Virus record (IMG/VR): IMGVR_UViG_3300025070_000024
Coordinates: 1-64,000 of that record
Strand: one strand, 5' to 3'
Length of the DNA stretch: 64,000 nt
Source of the DNA: a virus
Under the pieces are notes generated by a model that saw only the letters and a list, made by a program, of their open reading frames with translations, ran no database searches and was not told the origin of the DNA. The translations under genes were made by a program, and so were the position numbers. Shown here one piece after another: positions 26,577 to 34,922 of this stretch (the stretch's first letter is position 1; each line of letters starts with the position of its first letter).

Positions 26577-27195
26577 CTTGTCTATTCTCTAAACGCATTT
26601 CTGTTCCTAGGATACTTTGGGTGATCCGTTGAACCATGTCCATTGAAATTGGATATTCTTTATCTGCTGTAAAAACAGTAGTACCATCACAGCATGTGTA
26701 ATTTTCTAACTCTTCTGGTTGCTCAAAAATGCCTTTTACCAGAATACTTTTAGGCCGAGAGTTGAGCACGTAGATTCTGTCCTTAGTATAGATGTACTGA
26801 GGAAGTTTATTGACGTACTTATTGTGTTTACCGTACTCGGCTTGAACTGGCGTAGTTCTTTGGAAAGGTTCTTTTGCATCTGCCGTGCCTACAAATGCAA
26901 ACTCGGAACCGTCATAAATGCGAACAGGCTTTGGGATAGTCTGTTTAGTACGCCAGACGTCGCACCCAATATCGACAGCAGAGCAACACTCTAAAGCGCT
27001 AGAAGCTTCCATATCCAAACAATCTAAAGATTGTACAAGCTGACTAGGAAGACTGTGATTACGGCGCTGATCTTGCCTTACAAACTGCGCACGGTAGTAC
27101 CCTACCATAAACTTAAGACGTTCGCGTAAGACCGCATCATCTCCACGCTCTAGTTGTTCTGCGATATTGTAGATGATTTCGTTTAGCGTTGCCAT
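26545..27195 (-). CDS. Conserved crAss-like ring/tail structural protein (216 aa)
   Basis: Begins MATLNEIIYNIAEQLERGDD, a start typical of a conserved Crassvirales virion gene, followed by KFMVGYYRAQFVRQDQRR and a beta-rich C-terminal half. Residues around ECCSAVDIGCDVWRT and ENYTCCDG contain two Cys pairs, possibly metal binding or simply buried. It overlaps the holin gene upstream by 13 bases. Probably part of the head-to-tail barrel. No enzymatic motif. Confidence 0.64.
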   Translation of the reverse strand: MATLNEIIYNIAEQLERGDDAVLRERLKFMVGYYRAQFVRQDQRRNHSLPSQLVQSLDCLDMEASSALECCSAVDIGCDVWRTKQTIPKPVRIYDGSEFAFVGTADAKEPFQRTTPVQAEYGKHNKYVNKLPQYIYTKDRIYVLNSRPKSILVKGIFEQPEELENYTCCDGTTVFTADKEYPISMDMVQRITQSILGTEMRLENRQDDNDEVQLRE

Positions 27196-27635
27196 GGCAA
27201 TTGATTTTTATCGATAGTGCGTACCACAAAGTAGCCCCCTATAGAAGTCATAAGAATGGTTTCATACATGTTTACCCAGACCTCACGGATTTCATACTCT
27301 ACTGCTAAGGTGTCTAGTAGAATAAAAACAACTAAAAAAAGAACTAAGACCCCTACTATAGCAGGACGGATATTACGAGACAACCAACTTTTGCCCGCAA
27401 CATCTGATTGCCAACGTTTAGTTATTTGTTTCTCGCTAACTATGCGCACAGAAGCTTTGAAGAGTTCATTAAACTCTTCTTTATCTCCAGGCGTCAGGCT
27501 TGCATCCGAATCTACTAAGTTCTTTATTACTCCTAGTATTCCGCTGTCAGGCAGTGCATCTGCTACTGACTCAAACAACTTTGGAGATTTCTTCTTAAGC
27601 CACGACCCTACTTTGGTGTCGCGCAATTTTTTCAT
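27183..27635 (-). CDS. Holin-like membrane protein (GTA holin 3-TM type, 150 aa)
   Basis: A soluble N-terminal half ends in KRWQSDVAGKSWLSRNIRP, a pattern typical of the 3-TM holin family found in phages and gene transfer agents. Two clear membrane spans follow (about residues 92-112 and 125-142). Holins permeabilise the inner membrane for endolysin access or depolarisation. The start codon overlaps the stop of a nested 51-aa gene (TAATG) and the DUF5675 gene lies just upstream, which together resemble a lysis cassette within the tail genes. Family call is moderately secure. Confidence 0.7.
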   Translation of the reverse strand: MKKLRDTKVGSWLKKKSPKLFESVADALPDSGILGVIKNLVDSDASLTPGDKEEFNELFKASVRIVSEKQITKRWQSDVAGKSWLSRNIRPAIVGVLVLFLVVFILLDTLAVEYEIREVWVNMYETILMTSIGGYFVVRTIDKNQLPWQR

Positions 27636-27790
27636 TACAGTCGTACTGTAAAGTTAAACAAAGTCAGTTGATATTGCTTTGAGCCAAAGTCTAATACTAA
27701 ATCGTATACAGTGACTTTACCGAGCCTTATTTTGACAATGAACTTATCGCCGTGTTTGTGGGGATTACCCCATGTGTTTGTAACCTTCAT
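27635..27790 (-). CDS. Small nested beta-rich protein (51 aa)
   Basis: This short frame starts inside the 3' end of the DUF5675 gene (ATG 27790, 26-base overlap) and ends at a TAATG junction with the holin start. It reads MKVTNTWGNPHKHGDKFIVK with an alternating hydrophobic beta pattern to the end (VYDLVLDFGSKQYQLTLFNF). Filling the gap exactly between two genes supports translation. Family and function unknown; association with the lysis-like cassette is by position only. Confidence 0.6.
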   Translation of the reverse strand: MKVTNTWGNPHKHGDKFIVKIRLGKVTVYDLVLDFGSKQYQLTLFNFTVRL

Positions 27791-28271
27791 CAAAGTTTTG
27801 AATTTCAATTTCTACATGCTCTCCCTTTTCTAAGGCTTGAGCGATGGCGGGATAAACAGCATTGTACGCCTGAGTACTGTTGTGCAACTCAAACTCTCCT
27901 CCTTGTACCAATGCGGGTCGGTAGCCTAGCAAAAGGCAACCAGCAGTGTGCTCGTCAGTATTGCCACAATGAACAAGAATGTCAGTAAAGCCTGGGACGT
28001 TTTGCAAGTGAAGCATACCCTTGTGGATTTTAAGAAAGCGTGTGCGGTACCGATCATGGAACCCCCCAGTCTGCTTTAAACACACATCATATATGCCTTG
28101 AGGTATTCGTGTTTCTCCATACACTTTAGTCTCTCGATACTCATCCTCGAGAGTAAAGCAGAGAAACTTAAAAACCCTCTTCCCTATCTCGTATGTACTT
28201 AAAGTATTCATATACAAGACACCTAAAGTGCTGTCTCTGTTCGAAGAGATTCGTTGAAGTAAAAGCTTCAT
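27765..28271 (-). CDS. DUF5675 family protein, possible cell-wall enzyme (168 aa)
   Basis: The protein has the DUF5675 features: CFTLEDEYRE, RIPQGIYDV, then ILVHCGNTDEHTAGCLLLG with His101, Gly-Asn and Cys112. DUF5675 proteins are common in Bacteroidota phages and mobile elements. The H-x-GN...GC layout recalls L,D-transpeptidase-like (YkuD) catalytic sites, so a cell-wall role is plausible but is my inference. It lies immediately upstream of the nested 51-aa gene and the 3-TM holin, which strengthens the idea of a lysis cassette. Confidence 0.72.
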   Translation of the reverse strand: MKLLLQRISSNRDSTLGVLYMNTLSTYEIGKRVFKFLCFTLEDEYRETKVYGETRIPQGIYDVCLKQTGGFHDRYRTRFLKIHKGMLHLQNVPGFTDILVHCGNTDEHTAGCLLLGYRPALVQGGEFELHNSTQAYNAVYPAIAQALEKGEHVEIEIQNFDEGYKHMG

Positions 28272-28302
28272 GACGGGGTTATGCTAAAGATAACAGGGAA
28301 TA

Positions 28303-28569
28303 TTACTCTAAAATATCAGTAGGAAGGAAGTCTTCTGCAGGCCAACCAACCTTATTCAGCTCCAGCTTAACTTGATCATAGTCGTATGGACCTAGATATC
28401 GGTTTGTTGTTGCGGGAGTGTAGTTACGGTCATCAGTTTTAATGATGAAGTAAAGCCCGTCACTACGATATGAAAGATTGTCTGATGCCTCCAACACTTT
28501 GCTGAAATCAATATCGTTGAGGTCTAAGGCATCAATAAAGAAATACCTTCTTGTTGCTGGTATAATCAT
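28303..28569 (-). CDS. Hypothetical protein (88 aa)
   Basis: Small acidic protein beginning MIIPATRRYFFIDALDLND, with aromatic and Asp-rich composition (YLGPYDYDQVKLELNKVGW) and no recognisable domain. Its start overlaps the LamG-like appendage gene's stop by 4 bases, so it is part of the late operon. It may be a fibre chaperone or a small appendage cap protein by analogy with short genes that follow phage fibre genes; this is a guess. Confidence 0.55.
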   Translation of the reverse strand: MIIPATRRYFFIDALDLNDIDFSKVLEASDNLSYRSDGLYFIIKTDDRNYTPATTNRYLGPYDYDQVKLELNKVGWPAEDFLPTDILE

Positions 28570-29567
28570 ATTGCTCCGTACCTATCTACATATGCATCAA
28601 AGTTCTGCTCTATCTCTGTGGCAGACAACACCCTGTTATACATCATTAGCTCATAGGTATTTGTAGACAAAGAATTAGAACTGACCCTTGGATTTCCATT
28701 GTATTGAGTGTTCAATGGCGACACACCATGATGCCAATATTGACTGCCGTCTTTAATCTGGCTAGTAGTGTCATAAGTCAGGTTTGCACTAGACCCGCTA
28801 AGATTACTCATTGACCCCTGTGATGCGCTGGCAGTAAATGTTTGACCATTAATATAACAGATAAGGTTATTGCTTGAGCTAGAGGTTAAGTCAACGGTCA
28901 TAGCAACATGGATCTTAGTGTTGGGCTTTAGTTCGTACTGACTTCGACTACTATTGTAATGGAAGTAAGTTGACATATTACTAGGAGGCTTTAGTCTAAC
29001 AAGAGAGCCATAGTAATTACTATGGTCAAACCCGTAAAGACCATATCTTAGGAGTGTACCTCTGGTAGAGGAAGAATAAGTTTGCCTTCTGCGCCTACTT
29101 GCCAATCCACAATATGCGTCGCTTACTACATACCCCGTGCTTCCATTTTCAGGAAAAGACAAGACAGCCATAAAGGTATATTGGTCCTGATCGTGGGTTT
29201 CACTACCACCAGAGGCCGAACCCGTTCCATAAAAGTAGTCACCTGAAGAAACGCTTATTTCGCCATAGTCATCAACCCCATCAAACTGTATGTAGTTGTC
29301 CCCTGCGTTAGGCTCAGTCGGACCATTGTTAAGGGCCATACTATATCCGTTAGAGCTTATGTCCGTCCATGTACTTGGGTTTGTGGATGAGTTATAACTG
29401 TTCTCATCTCCTGCATTAAAATGCATCTCCAAGCCACTACTTACATAGTCGGTCAAAGATACAGATGTCGCCTCAGATCCGTTAAACTTCGCAATGCTTG
29501 CCTTAGCCGTGCTGTTAATCTCAGCAATAGAGCTTAGGGCTAAAGAATTTATTTTCTCAATAGCCAT
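28566..29567 (-). CDS. LamG/lectin-like appendage protein (333 aa)
   Basis: The first 35 residues repeat a short pattern (INSLALSSIAEINSTAKASIAKFNG) common at the start of Bacteroidota phage appendage proteins. Then comes a concanavalin A-like (LamG) fold: FNAGDENSYNSSTNP and WTDISSNGYSMALN, IQFDGVDDYGEI, TKIHVAMTVDL and the terminal ELMMYNRVLSATEIEQNF motif, which is characteristic of this lectin family. Likely binds a surface glycan of the host. It starts at a TAATG junction with the previous fibre gene. Confidence 0.72.
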   Translation of the reverse strand: MAIEKINSLALSSIAEINSTAKASIAKFNGSEATSVSLTDYVSSGLEMHFNAGDENSYNSSTNPSTWTDISSNGYSMALNNGPTEPNAGDNYIQFDGVDDYGEISVSSGDYFYGTGSASGGSETHDQDQYTFMAVLSFPENGSTGYVVSDAYCGLASRRRRQTYSSSTRGTLLRYGLYGFDHSNYYGSLVRLKPPSNMSTYFHYNSSRSQYELKPNTKIHVAMTVDLTSSSSNNLICYINGQTFTASASQGSMSNLSGSSANLTYDTTSQIKDGSQYWHHGVSPLNTQYNGNPRVSSNSLSTNTYELMMYNRVLSATEIEQNFDAYVDRYGAI

Positions 29568-30712
29568 TATGAAAGCTCTACGTAATCATCAGAAGGATTG
29601 AAGTAAATAAGCCCCGTGCTCAGAGCGTAACCCACTATACGAACTATGTCACCTGTAGTGTAAGAGCTGATGTCATTTGTAATCCCTGCGGCTGTAAGGC
29701 TTACATAAAGCGTGTCTCCTGGAGTGAAGCTATTGCTGAACGAAATGACACCTTTGATAAACATGCCATCGGTTGTAGCACTTGAGCCTAAAGCAATGCC
29801 TAACATACCCGCAGTTGTTGACTCTGCATCAGCATCTGCATTAGCCCATCTTGAGGAAGCAGGAGAACCTGCTGCACCCATATATCTTAACTGCCCAGCA
29901 GACATGCTGCTAGCGTTGCCCCACTTCAGCACCTCTCCTTCGTATGAGTCATTGGAGTACGCAGTATCCCTAGTTTCAACTTTTAGGTAGACGCCGTCTA
30001 ATATGTACGGATCCCCTGGTATCGTAGGTGTGTTAGAAATATCTCCGTAATCGATACCGCTGGTATCACCGCTAAATGTTACAGTGTTTGCAGCACCAGA
30101 GAATGTAACATCTCCAGATACATCCAAAGAGCTGGTGTTCAAGTCTACTGCAGGAGCTTGTACGATGTTACTCATCTGCATATCTAGAACCTCAACTGGA
30201 GTGCCTGCATTTTCTAGATACACTTCCAACCTTCCATACGCAGAGTTCTTACCAGACGTATTGTTTAGGTCGTCCTCGGTAATTTTTAAGTAGCTACCAT
30301 ACAACCCAATAGATGCGCTGTGCAGATTTAATTCAAGTGTACCTGCATCGTCTCTGTCAGCTCCACCAGTGCCTTCTTTATGTCGAATCTTAGTGGTTCC
30401 AGAGTTATCTGAGTTTTCATCTTTTACTAGAAAGTCATCTATGACTTTTTTGTCGAAGATTGCATTAAGATCAGTTACAGTAGCAGCACGACTACTGTTC
30501 AGTACAGTACCGCTTTCGTCTTCTATTCCTCTATAGTCTAGTCCACTAAACACTACCGTAGAGGTAGTAGTATCTGTAATATCAATTCCTACAGAAATTA
30601 TGCTGTTGTTACTAGCAGATAGTACACCTCCTCCATCATAAACTAGCCCTGTCCCTACGTCCGCTTTTAGAATAACCAGACCACCCTTGCTGTATATCTG
30701 AATAGTTTTCAT
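29567..30712 (-). CDS. Tail appendage / fibre protein (381 aa)
   Basis: Beta-rich, Ser/Thr/Asp/Gly-rich protein starting MKTIQIYSKGGLVILKADVG. The centre has fibre-type text (DVSGDVTFSGAANTVTFSGD, repeated short strands), and the C-terminal third resembles the compact beta domain found at the end of many environmental phage fibres (LRYMGAAGSPASSRWANADA, GDIVRIVGYAL). It overlaps both neighbours by one to four bases. Probable receptor-binding or side-fibre component; no enzymatic motif. Confidence 0.6.
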   Translation of the reverse strand: MKTIQIYSKGGLVILKADVGTGLVYDGGGVLSASNNSIISVGIDITDTTTSTVVFSGLDYRGIEDESGTVLNSSRAATVTDLNAIFDKKVIDDFLVKDENSDNSGTTKIRHKEGTGGADRDDAGTLELNLHSASIGLYGSYLKITEDDLNNTSGKNSAYGRLEVYLENAGTPVEVLDMQMSNIVQAPAVDLNTSSLDVSGDVTFSGAANTVTFSGDTSGIDYGDISNTPTIPGDPYILDGVYLKVETRDTAYSNDSYEGEVLKWGNASSMSAGQLRYMGAAGSPASSRWANADADAESTTAGMLGIALGSSATTDGMFIKGVISFSNSFTPGDTLYVSLTAAGITNDISSYTTGDIVRIVGYALSTGLIYFNPSDDYVELS

Positions 30713-32274
30713 CCTTGCTCACACTTTGCTGTTACGGACAGATTTAACAAATAGAATACTGCACTAGGTGCATCAGGAACATAGTAGTCATACTCTATTT
30801 CAATTCTAGTTGTAGCACTTATTACGTTATTAGCAACTCCTACATCAGTATCCCCAAATTCGTTTTGGTTTGCAAAATCTACTAGTGTAAGCGGTTCTTG
30901 GTTAGGTCTCGCATCGAAGGCTTCAGTAAAACCACCAGAAATTGCAGTGGTGGGACAATTTACCACCCAATTAAAATATTTTGTCTGCAGTACAGTTCCT
31001 GAACTGTTTTTCAGCCTCACCCTCGCAATAAATCCTAAGTTGTGATTTCCTTGGAGAATTCGTGTAAAGCCAATTACAGTAAACGCAGATAGTTTAATTT
31101 TTACTAGCCCATCTTGGAAGGTAGGGTCGCTTGCCCCTCCTGCATATTCAAATCCAAAGAAGCTTCTGTTAGAGCTTGTGGCACCTATGGATTCAAATAC
31201 ATCCCATGCTCCTACACCAGGGGTACCATTTGCTGCTGTAAAGAAAAATTCGGTTTGATAGTCTGTACTGCCACTTTGAAGATCTGTAGCATCAGGCCCG
31301 CCTGCTGTAGCCCAGTCATCATTCTGGTAAGCAGTCTGAATCATTTCCACTGCATTAGTGGGGTCTGTAAGACCAGATGAACTTATCACGTATGAGGATG
31401 TAGATAGGGATAGATTTCCTGTGGGGTCGCCTAGGTTTGAGCCAAATCCCCCTAGGAAAATAATGAGGTCAGCAGAACCAACAATGCCGTCGCCGTCAAA
31501 GTCACCAATTACTCCGTTGTCTGGGTTTGTGTATGTAGTCTCTGTTCCTAGCCCAGCCTCAACAACAGCCTGTATCATTTGCTGCAAAATACTCCCAAGG
31601 AAATCATCAAAGCTCATCGCCTTGTTCCTCTTGTCACCTGTATCGTATATAGGAAGTCTATAGTCTTCTGCGTCGTCTTGAAGGTCTTGTCCTGGAACTG
31701 TAGGATATGCATTGGCAGCTAATCCTATTTCAACCCAGTTATCTTCGCTTTCCCAATCGTCAAGTTCTATTGCGCTGTTTATATCTTCATCAGTAACAGA
31801 AACGTTTTCACTGCCTCCTCCAAGGACGGCACTCGCTCCTCCACTACTATGATCTAGACCAAACGGTTTTGTCTTGTAGACAAAGATTCTGGTTGAAGTG
31901 TCAAACCCATAAAATTGCTCGCTGCCTGTTATTACAGTACCTGTTAACCCAACTACTTCAGTAAAATCTGTTGCTGCATAAGTACCGTCTGCGTTAAAGT
32001 CGTATTCTGGAGAGGAGGTGCTGGTTGTTGGTTCATCGTCCACATCAAGAGTGCTATCAAAAGCACTAACCTCATTGTAAATCTTATCCCCATACAGAAC
32101 GACTGCTACGTACCCATAGCATCTTTTGTTTTCGGGTACAGCATCTCTGTCGGAAAAATTCCGGAAAATACCAAACCCTTTTATACCACCCCCAGAAGTA
32201 GCGTCCTTTGACGCATCAATAACTGGATAGTCAGAGTTTACATTCTCAATTACATCAGCTAGCTTTATCGGCAT
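30709..32274 (-). CDS. Tail appendage protein with dockerin-like Ca-binding loop (521 aa)
   Basis: The N-terminal block MPIKLADVIENVNSDYPVID is a paralogue of the start of the 696-aa appendage protein at 34923-37013, so it is probably an attachment module. Near residues 257-278 the run GDFDGDGIVGSADLIIFLGG is a dockerin/EF-hand-type calcium loop; here DFDGD is not a polymerase motif. The C-terminal half is beta-rich and resembles a lectin-like or Ig-like fold. The start lies inside the previous gene by 20 bases. Function: adhesion or particle surface, inferred. Confidence 0.62.
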   Translation of the reverse strand: MPIKLADVIENVNSDYPVIDASKDATSGGGIKGFGIFRNFSDRDAVPENKRCYGYVAVVLYGDKIYNEVSAFDSTLDVDDEPTTSTSSPEYDFNADGTYAATDFTEVVGLTGTVITGSEQFYGFDTSTRIFVYKTKPFGLDHSSGGASAVLGGGSENVSVTDEDINSAIELDDWESEDNWVEIGLAANAYPTVPGQDLQDDAEDYRLPIYDTGDKRNKAMSFDDFLGSILQQMIQAVVEAGLGTETTYTNPDNGVIGDFDGDGIVGSADLIIFLGGFGSNLGDPTGNLSLSTSSYVISSSGLTDPTNAVEMIQTAYQNDDWATAGGPDATDLQSGSTDYQTEFFFTAANGTPGVGAWDVFESIGATSSNRSFFGFEYAGGASDPTFQDGLVKIKLSAFTVIGFTRILQGNHNLGFIARVRLKNSSGTVLQTKYFNWVVNCPTTAISGGFTEAFDARPNQEPLTLVDFANQNEFGDTDVGVANNVISATTRIEIEYDYYVPDAPSAVFYLLNLSVTAKCEQG

Positions 32275-32638
32275 CTTCTTTCACGATTAAGTAGTCCATA
32301 GCTGCAAGCAGAACATTAGGCTCAATCGTCAAAGTGCCATCATCTATAAGAGTGACCTTCTTTAAACGGATTTTCTGTTCCGTATTTAAAAGATCCTCTA
32401 CTTGATCACGAAATGCCGAAGCATCTTCTTCACTTACTTCTGGCTCTCCCTTCGCATCTGTAGATGCTTTGGTTTTTAGAACTGCGATATGAGTCTCTCG
32501 TTGCTCTTCAAATAACTCTACTACAGGCTTAAGTTTTGAGATATTCTGAGCGAGCATCCAACTTGTTTTAAGTGGCAGCGTGTTAGTGCTGATTTGCTGG
32601 AAGGCACGGAAAACGTTGATACATTCTTTGAGTAACAT
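32255..32638 (-). CDS. DUF1617-like small helical protein (127 aa)
   Basis: Helical, charged protein: MLLKECINVFRAFQQIS, LPLKTSWMLAQNISKLKP, a DLLNTEQKIRLKKVTL segment and LLAAMDYLIVKED. The pattern matches my memory of DUF1617-like phage proteins (about 130-150 residues) found among tail genes; function unknown. It may be a tail assembly chaperone. It overlaps the following appendage gene by 20 bases. Confidence 0.55.
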   Translation of the reverse strand: MLLKECINVFRAFQQISTNTLPLKTSWMLAQNISKLKPVVELFEEQRETHIAVLKTKASTDAKGEPEVSEEDASAFRDQVEDLLNTEQKIRLKKVTLIDDGTLTIEPNVLLAAMDYLIVKEDADKAS

Positions 32639-32668
32639 GAATACTATTCTTTGGTATGCTAATATACA

Positions 32669-34912
32669 TCAACCAATGATAACGATGTCAAATGCGTCGC
32701 CCGCAGTAGCGGCTGCAATGTATATCTTCGCCTTTTGAAGATCGTTGGCAATGAACTTGACATATACAATTTCATCACTATCGTTGGTGACTTGTACCAA
32801 GATTCTTTTCGTATTCAGATTGTGCGTTATTTCCGCATAGCCAGCAGTCACATTTGCTTCAGTCCACGCATATGCGTCAGACACAAACTTCTCTGCAATC
32901 TTGTTTTCTACAGAAGCTGCGTGGCTCCAGTTGTTGACTGCCCACACACTAGCACTGTGATCAAAGACAACTTTTGGATACTTATTAGCATCATCGGTAA
33001 CGTAGCCTTTCTTAAATGCTTCAATACCTATGTCAGTAGCCAGCTCTGCAGCATCATCATAGTCAGCATCAAGAGCGTCATCAGCATTACCAAGTGTAAT
33101 GATGGCGTCTTTCATGTAGATATTCTCCTGCTGCAGATTGATTATAGTGCCACCACCAAGCACAGTAAAGTCTCCTTTTACAAGCAAGTCACCAGTAGTC
33201 AGCTTACCTCTATCAGCGGTACTTGAGGGAGTGAAGGTGAGATCATTTGTATCAATCTGCACACCGGTTACGGTCTCGCCATTGCCGGCTGTGGTTAGAA
33301 CCACTTTGTGTGCGTTAGCATCGGTGCCTTCGGCAACCCCAACGTTAGTAAAAGTCTCTGACGTTAGGTATGTTCCGCTAATATCAGGTATATCATCTGC
33401 TGTTAGATCTGCACCTGCAGTAACCAAACCGTTAGCATCATACGTTATCTTGGTCTTTGTAGCACCTGTGATAGAAGCATTGGCTGTGAGTTTGGCATTG
33501 ATTTGTGTCTGTATGGCTGAGGTAACTCCAGCTACATACCCGAGCTCTGCGGATGTAACAGCAGAAACACCAACTTTACCCGATGCATCAGATACCAGCG
33601 CTTTGCTTGCAGTAAGGTTATCACTGACTATCGTTGTAGCACCACCCGTAATGGTAGCTTGCTTGGCGTTGATTTGAGCCTGTATTCCACTCGTCACCCC
33701 ATCAAGGTACCCAAGCTCTGTAGCAGTTACATCGGATACTGCAACTTTTCCCGATGCATCAGAAACCAGTGCTAAGCTAGCCCCAAGATTGTCACTAACG
33801 ATAGTAGTAGCACCACCAGTTATTGTGGCTTGCTTAGCATTAATCTGTGCTTGAATGCCGCTAGTTACTCCGTCTAAATGTCCAAGTTCTGTAGCAGTAA
33901 CGTCTGAAACAGCTACTTTTCCAGAGCCGTCAGAAACCAATGCAAGTGATGCTCCCAGGTTGTCGCTAACAATGGTTGTTGCGCCTCCCGTGATAGTTGC
34001 TTGCTTACTATTAATCTGCGCTTGGATACCACTAGTCACCCCATCCAAATATCCTAACTCTGTAGCTGTGACATCAGACACGGCCACCTTTCCAGAAGCA
34101 TCGGAGACAAGTGCTAGGCTAGTACCAAGGTTATCAGATACAATGGTAGTTGCACCCCCAGTTATTGTACTTTGAAAACCGGTTAACAGGGGTGGAGTAT
34201 ACGTAAACTCACCAGCTTCATCATACGTAAGAGTACCAGTTCCAGATGCTGCATTTTGAGTAACATCAAAGTCTGTAAGCTCGATTCCCCCTCCTACACC
34301 AAAGTCACCAATATATTTATAGCCTTGGATGTAGACTTTGTCGGTACCAGCAATAGACCCAGTCAGCGACGTTGAAGCTCCAAGCGTACCGGATTCGTTT
34401 TCGTTAACCCAGTATAGAATACCTGCCTGGTAATCAAAGTACCACTCTGCGGTATCATTACCCGGCTCAACTTGGAATACCTGTGCTCCCGTACTAGTTC
34501 CATTTGTACCTCCAACAGTTGTTGCAACAGCGTCGGTGCCATTCCAACCGGCGGGTCCAACATATACTTTGACCAAGTAGTTAGCACCAAACTCCGGTGG
34601 AATCCAGTCTGTTTGTCCTGTTGTCCAGGACCGCTTAAATCCACTAATATTCGTGTTCTGTGCGGCAGACACAGCTGTACATTGTACAGTATCTGCACCA
34701 GTGTACAGCTCGACTTGAGACGTATCCGCACCTGGGGGAGACGTAGGAATACTACCTGCTTCTCTCCACAGCTTATCCGCACGCAACAGCAATGGACTCG
34801 CTGTAGCTTCACCAAACGGATCTGTATTTTCAGACGTTTCAGTCTTAGCCTTACCAAAAGCTATCTTCTTGATAAGAAGATCTAGTTTCTCTTCAGTAGA
34901 AAATGATGACAT
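32669..34912 (-). CDS. Tail fibre protein with four 57-residue repeats (747 aa)
   Basis: The N-terminal domain (1-230) starts MSSFSTEEKLDLLIKKIAFG and contains WREAGSIPTSPP, IPPEFGANYLVKVY and a beta-rich block ending WYFDYQAGILYWV, common in environmental phage fibres. Residues about 249-476 are four tandem 57-residue units, each with ITGGATTIVSDNL, LALVSDASGKVAV, SDVTATELGYLDGVTSGIQ and AQIN; the last unit is divergent. The C-terminal region carries DDIPDISGTYL and a compact end domain (ITHNLNTKRILVQVTND). Such repeats form long trimeric shafts. Repeat number may vary between relatives. Confidence 0.78.
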   Translation of the reverse strand: MSSFSTEEKLDLLIKKIAFGKAKTETSENTDPFGEATASPLLLRADKLWREAGSIPTSPPGADTSQVELYTGADTVQCTAVSAAQNTNISGFKRSWTTGQTDWIPPEFGANYLVKVYVGPAGWNGTDAVATTVGGTNGTSTGAQVFQVEPGNDTAEWYFDYQAGILYWVNENESGTLGASTSLTGSIAGTDKVYIQGYKYIGDFGVGGGIELTDFDVTQNAASGTGTLTYDEAGEFTYTPPLLTGFQSTITGGATTIVSDNLGTSLALVSDASGKVAVSDVTATELGYLDGVTSGIQAQINSKQATITGGATTIVSDNLGASLALVSDGSGKVAVSDVTATELGHLDGVTSGIQAQINAKQATITGGATTIVSDNLGASLALVSDASGKVAVSDVTATELGYLDGVTSGIQAQINAKQATITGGATTIVSDNLTASKALVSDASGKVGVSAVTSAELGYVAGVTSAIQTQINAKLTANASITGATKTKITYDANGLVTAGADLTADDIPDISGTYLTSETFTNVGVAEGTDANAHKVVLTTAGNGETVTGVQIDTNDLTFTPSSTADRGKLTTGDLLVKGDFTVLGGGTIINLQQENIYMKDAIITLGNADDALDADYDDAAELATDIGIEAFKKGYVTDDANKYPKVVFDHSASVWAVNNWSHAASVENKIAEKFVSDAYAWTEANVTAGYAEITHNLNTKRILVQVTNDSDEIVYVKFIANDLQKAKIYIAAATAGDAFDIVIIG
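33485..34168 (-). repeat. Four tandem 171-bp coding repeats in the tail fibre gene
   Basis: Units run 34168-33998, 33997-33827, 33826-33656 and 33655-33485 on the minus strand. Three units encode nearly identical 57-residue blocks; the fourth is diverged. At the DNA level the units differ at a large share of third codon positions while the protein is kept, so they are not recent duplications. Confidence 0.85.
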
Positions 34913-34922
34913 TATTCAAGTA

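Noticed and set aside
31490-31510. DFDGD in the 521-aa appendage protein as an RNA polymerase site
   Set aside because: The context GDFDGDGIVGSADL is a dockerin/EF-hand calcium loop in a fibre-like protein; the true polymerase site is DYDID at 2791-2805.
33138-33677. 179-codon plus-strand frame
   Set aside because: It is antisense to the repeat-rich tail fibre gene, and its Val/Ser/Pro-rich text is the mirror of the repeats.
33485-34168. CRISPR-like array
   Set aside because: The 171-bp periodic units are fully coding, have no spacers and are degenerate at third positions.
34363-34857. 164-codon minus-strand frame overlapping the tail fibre gene
   Set aside because: Wholly inside the fibre gene in another frame; composition is not protein-like and the fibre frame continues through.
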